Part shown: one piece after another, positions 7,217 to 13,648 of the stretch | Layout of the letters: every line of letters begins with the position of its first letter | Numbering within the stretch: position 1 is the first letter of the stretch | Source of the DNA: Desulfosporosinus sp. UBA5188 | GTDB taxonomy: Bacteria; Bacillota; Desulfitobacteriia; Desulfitobacteriales; Desulfitobacteriaceae | Direction of reading: 5' to 3' | Assembly (NCBI GenBank): GCA_002413075.1 | Contig: DHWG01000165.1 | Coordinates: 1-14,200 of the forward strand | DNA length: 14,200 bases | Notes under the pieces: generated by a model | What the model was told of the DNA's origin: nothing | Seen by the model: the letters and a program-made list of their open reading frames with translations, nothing else | Databases searched by the model: none | Translations under genes and position numbers: made by a program

Positions 7217-8023
7217 TTAATCCGAGGGAGTGGAGTCTATCTCTGAGCTATCATTAATTTGCGACAAGCCGCGGATTCTCAGGAGAGCTGCCCGTTCAAT
7301 ACGAGAAATCTGAACTTGTGAAAGATTGAGAAGAACGGCAATCTGGCTCTGTGTTTTATCTTCGAAAAATCTCATCATGAGTACGCGTTTCTCACGTTCG
7401 GGCAATTTATCTAGGACTTCATTAAGGGCAATCTTATCGATCCAACCGGGATCAATGCCCTTTTCATCGGAGAGTTGATCGAGAACGAAGATCGGATCGG
7501 AGTCGTCTTGATAGAGGGTATCGTAAATTGAGGTAGGACTTTGGATGGCTTCAAGGGCGGTGACAATTTCTTCTCGGTCGACACCGATGTTCGTCGCGAT
7601 CTCCCCAATCGTTGCCTCTCGACAGAGCGTTGCAGAAAGTTCATCACGCGAACGATTTACCTTATAAACAAGCTCCTTATAGGATCGAGGAACTTTCACA
7701 GGGTGGTCATCTCTTAGAAAACGTCGGATTTCACCGATAATCATCGGAACCGCATACGTTGAAAACTTCACGCCGTAGGTAAAATCGAATTTGTCAATGG
7801 CTTTAATAAGTCCTATCGTTCCGATTTGAAAGAGATCTTCCATCTCATAGCCACGTTGGGAAAAGCGATGGACCAAATTAAAGATGAGTTTTAAGTTACA
7901 ATTGATCAAACGCTCGCGGGCAACAGTATCTCCGTCTTTGGCAGCATGAAGGGCAAGCATCATTTCCTTATCATTGAGCAGTGGGAAATGGGGAAGATTC
8001 ATTTCAGTGAGTCTTTGAATCAT
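7217..8023 (-). CDS. sigF: Forespore sigma factor SigF
   Basis: This 268-residue sigma-70 family factor directs RNA polymerase to early forespore genes. Region 2 is very clear: MEDLFQIGTIGLIKAIDKFD (61-80) and FSTYAVPMIIGEIRRFLRDD (about 87-106). Region 3 follows, then region 4 near the C-terminus with REKRVLMMRFFEDKTQSQIA and the helix LSQVQISRIER. It is slightly longer than the 255-residue B. subtilis protein because of a Ser/Asp-rich tail. The ATG at 8023 is preceded by a run of eight G, four to five bases away. It is last in the spoIIAA-spoIIAB-sigF operon, 14 bases after the spoIIAB stop, so it should be held inactive by SpoIIAB until forespore formation. The operon is inverted with respect to dacF and spoVA. 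Confidence 0.97.
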   Translation of the reverse strand: MIQRLTEMNLPHFPLLNDKEMMLALHAAKDGDTVARERLINCNLKLIFNLVHRFSQRGYEMEDLFQIGTIGLIKAIDKFDFTYGVKFSTYAVPMIIGEIRRFLRDDHPVKVPRSYKELVYKVNRSRDELSATLCREATIGEIATNIGVDREEIVTALEAIQSPTSIYDTLYQDDSDPIFVLDQLSDEKGIDPGWIDKIALNEVLDKLPEREKRVLMMRFFEDKTQSQIAVLLNLSQVQISRIERAALLRIRGLSQINDSSEIDSTPSD

Positions 8024-8027
8024 AACG

Positions 8028-8037
8028 CTCCCCCCCC
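8028..8037 (-). promoter_or_regulatory. Poly-G ribosome binding site of sigF
   Basis: On the minus strand the ribosome binding site of sigF is GGGGGGGGAG: eight consecutive G (8037-8030) followed by AG. It directly follows the spoIIAB stop and precedes the sigF ATG by four bases. dacF has a similar run of seven G. Such a run could slip in replication and change spacing without changing any protein. Confidence 0.7.
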
Positions 8038-8475
8038 TTAATGCGAGACGATGGGTGTTTGCTTAAGATGCTTAATCATGGTCACTGTTGTTCCCACTTC
8101 AAGCGTAGAATCTACTTGAAGTTCGTCCATGAAAGATTGCATGAAAACAAAGCCCAGGCCCATTCGCTCCGGATCTGTACTAAAAGCAGGTTGCATGGCT
8201 TGATCAATATCCGTGATGCCACATCCTTCATCTTTCACAACAATTTTGAGGCTATCGCCAGTGATGTTCAGATCAAGATAAACGATGTGACTAGGGTTAT
8301 TCTTGTAGCCATGGATAATGGCGTTGGAAACAGCTTCGGAAACCGCGACTTTAAGTTCTTCAATGTCATTAAGAGGAAGATCCAGTTGCGCTCCAACTGA
8401 AGCGATGAGCAAACGGGTAATGCTCACATTTTCTGGGATACTTGAAAATGTGAGGTTTAATTGATTGGTTTTCAT
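8038..8475 (-). CDS. spoIIAB: Anti-sigma F factor / serine kinase SpoIIAB
   Basis: This 145-residue cytoplasmic GHKL-fold protein binds and silences SigF and uses ATP to phosphorylate SpoIIAA. The N-box SEAVSNAIIHGY (Glu47, Asn51), the G1 box DEGCGI (82-87) and the G2 loop ERMGLGF (103-109) are visible. Arg21 aligns with the B. subtilis Arg20 that contacts SigF. The loop before G2 is two residues shorter than in B. subtilis (ERMGLGF against ERSGMGF). The ATG follows the spoIIAA stop directly (TAAATG), and its ribosome binding site GAAGGGGAG lies inside the end of spoIIAA, so the two are translationally coupled. This coupling is expected, since the SpoIIAA:SpoIIAB ratio sets SigF release. Confidence 0.96.
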   Translation of the reverse strand: MKTNQLNLTFSSIPENVSITRLLIASVGAQLDLPLNDIEELKVAVSEAVSNAIIHGYKNNPSHIVYLDLNITGDSLKIVVKDEGCGITDIDQAMQPAFSTDPERMGLGFVFMQSFMDELQVDSTLEVGTTVTMIKHLKQTPIVSH

Positions 8476-8826
8476 TTAGGCTCCCCTTCCTTCCTCATAA
8501 GCGTGCGCTTCATCCACATAGAAGCTAATAATTTTAGGTAGTCCCGACAGTTCCATGATCTTATAAATATGGGGTGGTACGTTCGTGATTTTAATATTCC
8601 CCCCCAAGGGGAGCAGTTTCTTGTATCTGCCTATGATCACGCCAAGTCCAGAACTGTCAACAAATCGGACGTCTTGAAGATTAAGAATGACCGTGCGAAT
8701 TCCTCGTTTCTCAATCTCAACGTCAATGGCTTGCCTTACAATAGAAGCGGTGTTCATATCTAGTTCTCCATCTAAGCGCAAGAGTAAGGTCAGGCGTTCT
8801 ATCTTCTTTCCAAGCTTCAAGACCAT
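8476..8826 (-). CDS. spoIIAA: Anti-anti-sigma F factor SpoIIAA
   Basis: This 116-residue STAS-domain protein frees SigF by binding SpoIIAB when unphosphorylated; SpoIIE is the phosphatase in other species and is not in this window. The signature FVDSSGLGVIIGRYK contains Ser58, the same number as the phosphorylated serine in B. subtilis. The length is also nearly equal (117 there). The start is slightly uncertain. AGGGGGA abuts the ATG at 8826, leaving no spacing, whereas a TTG two codons later (8820) would sit six bases from it. The conserved numbering of Ser58 slightly favours the ATG, but the TTG is plausible. First gene of the spoIIA operon, preceded by a SigH-type promoter. Confidence 0.95.
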   Translation of the reverse strand: MVLKLGKKIERLTLLLRLDGELDMNTASIVRQAIDVEIEKRGIRTVILNLQDVRFVDSSGLGVIIGRYKKLLPLGGNIKITNVPPHIYKIMELSGLPKIISFYVDEAHAYEEGRGA

Positions 8827-8854
8827 TCCCCCTAAAAATTTTCCCAGTACTAAT

Positions 8855-8883
8855 GATTTCGCGGTTACCCATTATTTTCCTGC
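8855..8883 (-). promoter_or_regulatory. SigH-type promoter of spoIIA
   Basis: On the minus strand GCAGGAAAA (8883-8875) fits the SigH -35 consensus RNAGGAWWW at all positions. Eleven bases on, CGCGAAATC (8863-8855) approximates RNNGAATWW. Transcription would start near 8848, about 20 bases before spoIIAA. The B. subtilis spoIIA operon is read by SigH with Spo0A~P, so motif and context agree. Confidence 0.62.
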
Positions 8884-8912
8884 TTTTATTTTATAAATTC
8901 CTTGGGAAGCTG

Positions 8913-8919
8913 TGTCGAA
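8913..8919 (+). promoter_or_regulatory. spoIIA: 0A box (Spo0A binding site)
   Basis: TGTCGAA is a perfect match to the 0A box. It lies about 65-71 bases upstream of the inferred spoIIA start site, in the range where Spo0A~P activates this operon in B. subtilis. Only one clear box was found; a 7-mer alone can occur by chance, but the position is right. Confidence 0.55.
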
Positions 8920-8950
8920 ATTAGGGATCCTAAAATATTAGAGTCGCTTA

Positions 8951-8980
8951 GTATAATTTAGGTCGTTCGGATTAATAATA
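8951..8980 (+). promoter_or_regulatory. SigG-type promoter of spoVA
   Basis: GTATA (8951-8955) is a perfect SigF/SigG -35. Exactly 18 bases on, AATAATA (8974-8980) matches the SigG -10 CATNNTA except its first base. The GG that SigF favours at the upstream end of the -10 is missing (AT instead), so SigG is preferred. spoVA is a SigG operon in B. subtilis. Start site near 8987, about 32 bases before spoVAC. Confidence 0.6.
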
Positions 8981-9018
8981 CAAATTAGCCTGTCATTGGG
9001 AAAGAAGGAGGAATTAGG

Positions 9019-9486
9019 GTGGAAAACAAGTCGATGCGTCAGCCTACGATTGTAGTAACCCCTGAGGAATATAAAGCGTTAACGAAGCAATATACTCCCA
9101 AGCCAACGATTGTTAAAAACGTGGTACGGGCCTTTATTGTTGGAGGAATTATTTGCTCAATCGGTCAGGTGATCATTAATAGTTATGTGATCCTAGGAAT
9201 GCCACAACTTGAGGCATCGGCTGCAGCCACCGCGACGATGATCTTTATTGGAGCGTTCTTAACAGGCTTAGGGATTTATGATAAAATCGGGAAATTTGGA
9301 GGAGCGGGTTCCATTGTCCCGGTCACTGGGTTTGCTAATTCCATAGTCTCACCGGCCATGGAATTCAAGCGGGAGGGCTATGTGTTGGGTGTCGGAGCGA
9401 AGTTGTTTACAGTTGCCGGTCCTGTTATGGTATATGGGATTTCCACATCGATTGTTGTAGGCATCATTTTCTTTCTATTACACTAA
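9019..9486 (+). CDS. spoVAC: Stage V sporulation protein SpoVAC
   Basis: This 155-residue inner forespore membrane protein is part of the channel that moves Ca-dipicolinic acid into the spore during maturation and out at germination; B. subtilis SpoVAC behaves as a mechanosensitive channel. After a polar N-terminus (about 1-35) come four or so hydrophobic segments, beginning FIVGGIICSIGQVIINSY, with Gly-rich turns KFGGAGSIVPVTGFANS around residue 95. The start is GTG at 9019, set by AAGGAGG seven bases upstream. It is first in the operon: spoVAA and spoVAB, present in Bacillus, are absent, as is usual in clostridial-type spore formers. It shares the FIVGGxIC motif with SpoVAE, two genes downstream. 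Confidence 0.95.
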   Translation: MENKSMRQPTIVVTPEEYKALTKQYTPKPTIVKNVVRAFIVGGIICSIGQVIINSYVILGMPQLEASAAATATMIFIGAFLTGLGIYDKIGKFGGAGSIVPVTGFANSIVSPAMEFKREGYVLGVGAKLFTVAGPVMVYGISTSIVVGIIFFLLH

Positions 9487-9503
9487 AACATTTAGGATTG
9501 AAT

Positions 9504-9546
9504 CTACAATAACACAAGCATAATGTGTAAACATAAGTTTTTGTAG
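9504..9546. repeat. Nested inverted repeat between spoVAC and spoVAD
   Basis: In the 85-base gap, CTACAA (9504-9509) pairs with TTGTAG (9541-9546) and, inside it, ACACA (9512-9516) pairs with TGTGT (9524-9528). Stems are short and AT-rich with no T tract after them, so it is a weak fold and not a terminator. Confidence 0.25.
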
Positions 9547-9571
9547 TTTATAGAGGGGGATATGTTAAAGC

Positions 9572-10579
9572 ATGGATTTGAAACGAAGGGGAAACCAAAC
9601 CGTGGTGTTTGCCAACCCCCCGGTCATTTTATCATCATATACTGTGGTGGGTCCTAAAGAAGGGGAAGGGCCTCTCGGAAAAACATTTAATAAGATCCAG
9701 AAGGACCAAATAAACGGTGAAAAATCCTGGGAGGTTACGGAGAGCAAAATGCTCCAAGAGGCCATGCAGGGGGCCATTGATCAAGCGGGTATTCCTAAGG
9801 AAGAGATTGATTTTATGCTAGCGGGAGATCTGCTCAATCAACTCATCTCCTCAAATTTTGCCGCGCGTCAAATGGCGTTACCATTTATTGGCTTATATGG
9901 AGCTTGTTCCACGATGGCGTTGAGCATGGCAGTTGGAAGCATGCTCATTGACGGAGGTTTCGCTCGTCATGTTCTGATTGGCGTATCTAGCCACCATGAT
10001 ACGGCCGAGCGGCAATTTCGCTTGCCGACGGAACAGGGTGCGCAAAGGGCAATGTGTGCACAGTGGACAGTGACTGGAGCAGGAAGTTTGCTCTTGGGAA
10101 AGAACGGGAATGGGCCACGAATCACCTCAGCTACGATTGGCAGAGTCTTGGACTTTGACGTAAACGATGTCAATAATATGGGTGCGGCTATGGCACCGGC
10201 GGTCTCAGATACGATTATAAATCACCTCCATGATTTGCAGCGCAAACCACAGGACTATGACTTGATTGCCTCTGGGGATTTAGGCACGGTGGGATTAGCA
10301 CTCGCTGGGGAAGTACTTAAGAAAAGTGGTGTAAATATGGGCGCACAATTCACGGATTGTGGCGTTTTGATTTATGATTCCAGCCAAGATGTCCATTCAG
10401 GAGGCAGTGGATGTGGTTGTTCATCCGTGGTTTTCTCCGGGACTATAATGCAAAGGATTAAAGCTGGAGAGTTAAAACGAGTGCTGCTTGTGGGCAGTGG
10501 TGCCCTTCATAGCGCAACGTCTATGCTCCAAGGAGAGTCCATTCCTGGTATTGGTCACGCAGTAGTTATTGAGGCATGA
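9572..10579 (+). CDS. spoVAD: Stage V sporulation protein SpoVAD
   Basis: This 335-residue soluble protein has the thiolase fold and binds dipicolinic acid at the membrane as part of the SpoVA channel. Family features: VVFANPPVILSSYTVVGPKE near the N-terminus, the GLYGACSTMA segment with Cys112 at the thiolase nucleophile position, the DCGVLIYD segment, and the Gly/Cys-rich GGSGCGCSSVVFSG toward the C-terminus. The length equals the B. subtilis protein (338). The ATG at 9572 is unusually far, 12 bases, from GAGGGGG. An out-of-frame ATG at 9562 lies closer, which may lower translation. The gene is followed nine bases later by spoVAE. Confidence 0.95.
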   Translation: MDLKRRGNQTVVFANPPVILSSYTVVGPKEGEGPLGKTFNKIQKDQINGEKSWEVTESKMLQEAMQGAIDQAGIPKEEIDFMLAGDLLNQLISSNFAARQMALPFIGLYGACSTMALSMAVGSMLIDGGFARHVLIGVSSHHDTAERQFRLPTEQGAQRAMCAQWTVTGAGSLLLGKNGNGPRITSATIGRVLDFDVNDVNNMGAAMAPAVSDTIINHLHDLQRKPQDYDLIASGDLGTVGLALAGEVLKKSGVNMGAQFTDCGVLIYDSSQDVHSGGSGCGCSSVVFSGTIMQRIKAGELKRVLLVGSGALHSATSMLQGESIPGIGHAVVIEA

Positions 10580-10588
10580 AAGGGGTGA

Positions 10589-10957
10589 GTGGGTTTGTTC
10601 CAGATGATTATTCCAGCGTTTATTGTCGGAGGGCTAATATGTGTTATGGGACAGCTTCTTATGGACTTAACAGCACCAAATATTACTCCAGCGCATGTTC
10701 TCGTTTCCTTTGTGACAGGTGGAGCGATCCTTGGAGCGTTAGGGTGGTACGAACCCCTGATTAAAATTGGAGGAGCAGGGGCCACAATTCCCTTATCAGG
10801 CTTTGGGTATAGCCTTTCCAAAGGGGCCATGGAGGCAGTTGGAGAGCGGGGTCTTCTGGGGGCATTATCGGGTGGCGTTGAAGCAACGGCCGTAGGAATC
10901 GCTGCGGCGGTGTTTTTTGGCTATTTAATGTCTATGTTGTTTAACCCAAAGGGGTAG
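10589..10957 (+). CDS. spoVAE: Stage V sporulation protein SpoVAE (AEb)
   Basis: This protein of about 122 residues is the small membrane partner of SpoVAC and SpoVAD in the dipicolinic acid channel. It shows FIVGGLICVMGQLLMDLT at the N-terminus, then GGAILGALGWYEPLIKIGGAGATIPLSGFG with the family's Gly-rich loop, and a final membrane segment GIAAAVFFGYLMSMLF. It is homologous in pattern to SpoVAC. The start is either GTG at 10589, three bases after AAAGGGG, or TTG at 10595, which has a better nine-base spacing and loses only two residues. The second B. subtilis gene of this name, spoVAEa (an unrelated soluble protein), is not present. Confidence 0.93.
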   Translation: MGLFQMIIPAFIVGGLICVMGQLLMDLTAPNITPAHVLVSFVTGGAILGALGWYEPLIKIGGAGATIPLSGFGYSLSKGAMEAVGERGLLGALSGGVEATAVGIAAAVFFGYLMSMLFNPKG

Positions 10958-10961
10958 GCGA

Positions 10962-10989
10962 TATTCGATGTTCGATATACGTTGTTCGA
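10962..10989. repeat. Degenerate heptamer repeat before spoVAF
   Basis: Four adjacent 7-base units can be read: TATTCGA, TGTTCGA, TATACGT and TGTTCGA. Three share the core TTCGA. They fill the 54-base gap between spoVAE and spoVAF. The cause may be replication slippage, or the units may be a binding site. Confidence 0.35.
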
Positions 10990-11011
10990 ACCACGAGAGG
11001 GGGTGATGACC

Positions 11012-12490
11012 ATGGATGATAATTCAAGCGAAAAAAATATTCCAGTCAGTAAGAATTATCAAGATAATGTTGATTATCTGAATAAGGAATTAGGGGTTCC
11101 AGATAATTTTGACATAGTCCTTCGAGAGATGTCCATCGGTGGTAAAAGAGTCGCCATTTATTCAATTAATGGGATGGTTGACTCGCATGTTGCCAGTTAT
11201 ATATTAGATGCCTTGATTGACTTGGAACGCTCAGATTTAATTGTTAATGCCTTAGACAAATTAGTCAAAGGACGTATTGTTGCTTTACAGGTTTCCGAAG
11301 TAGAGACCATGGATAAAGTATTCTATTTTGTCTTATCAGGACCCATGGCTATTTTTATCGATGGACAAGCTAAGGCCATCATCGTTGATGCTCGGACCTA
11401 TCCCTCTCGTCAGCCTCAGGAACCAGATATAGAGCGCGTAACCCGAGGATCTCGTGATGGATTCACCGAGACAATGGTCACGAATACAGCCCTGATACGT
11501 CGTCGCTTACGTGATCCGAAACTCCGCATGAAGCTAGTTCAAGTAGGCGGGCGTTCGAAAACTGATGTTTGCATTGCGTACATCGAAGATATTACCAACT
11601 TAGAGATGGTCACCAAGATTCAGAAAGACATTCAGGAAATAAAAATTGATGGGATTCCTATGGCAGAAAAAAGCGTCGAAGAATTTATTCTTGGAAGTAA
11701 ATTCTGGAATCCCTATCCACGCGTGCGTTATACGGAACGCCCAGATGTTGCATCGATTCACCTACTTCAAGGGTATGTCATTATCATTGTCGATACTTCC
11801 CCCTCGGTCATCATTGCGCCCGCGACGTTTTGGAGTCATGTCCAGCATGCTGAGGAATACAGGCAAGAACCGATTGTGGGGGCGTATCTTCGTTGGATAC
11901 GGTTCGGTGGGATCTTTGCTGCGCTCTTTCTTCTTCCTCTCTGGCTTGGAGTGGCCTTAAATCCACAATTACTTCCGGACTGGCTTCAGTTTATTGGCCT
12001 AATGAAACCAACAAAGATACCCTTACTTATGCAAGTCTTGATCGCCGAGTTTGGGGTGGACCTTTTGCGAATGGCCACCATTCATACACCGGGTCCCTTG
12101 GGGTCAGCTTTGGGTATCATCGCTGCCTTCATGCTTGGGGATATCGCGGTCAAAGTGGGGTTGTTTGCTCCTGAAGTCGTCATGTACATTGCCATTGCCG
12201 CGGTGGGAACCTATGCAACGCCTAGCTATGAATTGGGTTTGGCCAACCGCTTGTCCCGGCTGTTTCTGATAATAATGACAGGTCTCTTTAACTTTATAGG
12301 GTTTGGGATCGGTTCGGCTATGTTGTTCTTCCTTTTATGGCGGACAAAATCGTTTGGCGTACCCTATCTCTGGCCACTCCTCCCCTTGGATGTTAAGGCA
12401 ATGTGGGCAATTTTGGTGCGCTCTCCAGTACCCATTAAAAACGAACGCCCTAGTATTTTAAAGCCACAAGATCCAGACCGCCAACCGTAG
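11012..12490 (+). CDS. spoVAF: Stage V sporulation protein SpoVAF
   Basis: This 492-residue membrane protein is related to the A subunits of GerA-type germinant receptors and boosts spore germination in B. subtilis. The soluble N-terminal half (about 1-290) is followed by several membrane segments from RFGGIFAALFLLPLWLGVAL on, with the family stretch MATIHTPGPLGSALGIIAA near residue 355 and VGTYATPSYELGLANRLSR near 408. The ATG at 11012 has an extended ribosome binding site AGGGGGTGAT, better than the in-frame TTG at 10982 that would add ten residues. Length agrees with B. subtilis (493). It lacks the usual partner SpoVAEa. It is last of the spoVA genes, but no terminator follows and the next gene begins 33 bases on. 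Confidence 0.95.
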   Translation: MDDNSSEKNIPVSKNYQDNVDYLNKELGVPDNFDIVLREMSIGGKRVAIYSINGMVDSHVASYILDALIDLERSDLIVNALDKLVKGRIVALQVSEVETMDKVFYFVLSGPMAIFIDGQAKAIIVDARTYPSRQPQEPDIERVTRGSRDGFTETMVTNTALIRRRLRDPKLRMKLVQVGGRSKTDVCIAYIEDITNLEMVTKIQKDIQEIKIDGIPMAEKSVEEFILGSKFWNPYPRVRYTERPDVASIHLLQGYVIIIVDTSPSVIIAPATFWSHVQHAEEYRQEPIVGAYLRWIRFGGIFAALFLLPLWLGVALNPQLLPDWLQFIGLMKPTKIPLLMQVLIAEFGVDLLRMATIHTPGPLGSALGIIAAFMLGDIAVKVGLFAPEVVMYIAIAAVGTYATPSYELGLANRLSRLFLIIMTGLFNFIGFGIGSAMLFFLLWRTKSFGVPYLWPLLPLDVKAMWAILVRSPVPIKNERPSILKPQDPDRQP

Positions 12491-12523
12491 TGTAGGGTAG
12501 ATAGACCAGGAAAGGATGCAGAT

Positions 12524-13648
12524 ATGAAAGTTGGGTTTCCTAGGGCTCTTTTTTATTACGATTATTTCCCATTCTGGGCTGGATTTTTTCATCAATTAGG
12601 CATTGAAGTGGTGACCTCTCCACCCACACATCGAAAAATTATGGAACAGGGTTTAAAAAAAGCAAGTGATGAAACGTGTTTGCCACTTAAGCTTTTAGCA
12701 GGGCATATACAAGCCCTAGAAAATGTTGATGCAATTTTTCTCCCTCGCATGGTGAGTGTTGAGGAGGACACGTACAGTTGTCCGAAATTCTTAGGAATTC
12801 CGGAAAGCCTTATTCCTGCTGTCCCCGCTGGAATGCCGGTCTTGACCGTCACGTTAAATTGGCGGAAGGGACAACGTCAGGTCCTGAGAGATCTTCAGGT
12901 CTTCGGGCTTCAGCTAGGTAAGGGCAACGCGGAGATTCAAAAAGCCTTTACCTTAGCGCAAGCTTGGCAAAAACGATACCAAGATTCAAGGGGTGAATGT
13001 TGGAATTTTGAGGAGAGCATCCGTGAGTTCGAGAGTGCTACAATGAGTTCGGAGAACACTCAGAAGGGTATTTTGCCTTCGCAAGGAACCTGGAAAGATC
13101 GGCTGCTTGCAAAGATGTCCAGAAAAGCTGTTAATCTGACAACCCCAGCGATTCCTATTGTGGCTCATGATACTGATCGCATGAGAATAGCTTTAGTCGG
13201 ACATTCTTACCTAACTTATGAAGGCTATGCGAACCTGAACCTTCTCGGTAAAATCCGCGAGAAGGCAGAGCTTGTATTAGTTCAACACGTCAAGCAAGAA
13301 GAGGTCGATACTCATTTGTTAGGGTTGCGCAAAAAATTATTCTGGACTCACGCTAAGCAGATTTATGGGGCAGGGAATAAGTTTGTCACGGATCCAAAAA
13401 TTGATGGGGTCATCTATTTGTCGTGTTTTGGATGTGGGACTGATGCCATGGTTCAAGATCTATTAGCGCGTTTTGCTCGGGAACACCATAAACCCTATAT
13501 GACCATCACCCTTGACGAACACAGCGGAGAGGCAGGCCTTATCACTCGCCTAGAAGCCTTTTTAGATATGGTTGAAAGAAGGAAAGTGCATGAAGGTTAC
13601 GTTTCCACACATGGGGAACGCCTGGATCGTGATTCAAACACTCTTTGA
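12524..13648 (+). CDS. Acyl-CoA dehydratase activase-related protein (DUF2229/COG3580-like)
   Basis: This 374-residue protein resembles the DUF2229/COG3580 family, which also occurs as a domain in large activases of (R)-2-hydroxyacyl-CoA dehydratases. Seen: the N-terminus KVGFPRALFYYDYFPFW, the SDETCLPLK motif (Cys52), YSCPKF (Cys86), a second domain from about 220 (RIALVGHSYLTYEGY), SCFGCG (Cys301, Cys304) and the typical TLDEHSGEAGLITRLEAF (about 329-346). The four conserved-position cysteines suggest an iron-sulfur cluster, as in related activases. Physiological function is unknown. The ATG follows AAAGGA by seven bases, 33 bases after spoVAF on the same strand. It overlaps the next gene by 59 bases. 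No dehydratase subunit genes are seen here. Confidence 0.82.
   Translation: MKVGFPRALFYYDYFPFWAGFFHQLGIEVVTSPPTHRKIMEQGLKKASDETCLPLKLLAGHIQALENVDAIFLPRMVSVEEDTYSCPKFLGIPESLIPAVPAGMPVLTVTLNWRKGQRQVLRDLQVFGLQLGKGNAEIQKAFTLAQAWQKRYQDSRGECWNFEESIREFESATMSSENTQKGILPSQGTWKDRLLAKMSRKAVNLTTPAIPIVAHDTDRMRIALVGHSYLTYEGYANLNLLGKIREKAELVLVQHVKQEEVDTHLLGLRKKLFWTHAKQIYGAGNKFVTDPKIDGVIYLSCFGCGTDAMVQDLLARFAREHHKPYMTITLDEHSGEAGLITRLEAFLDMVERRKVHEGYVSTHGERLDRDSNTL

Noticed and set aside
8041..8400. 119-codon open frame on the plus strand opposite spoIIAB
   Set aside because: It mirrors a certain spoIIAB coding region, has no family features, and lies within it; an antisense shadow.
10962..10989. Short CRISPR-like array
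   Set aside because: Units are 7 bases with no spacers and no cas genes nearby.
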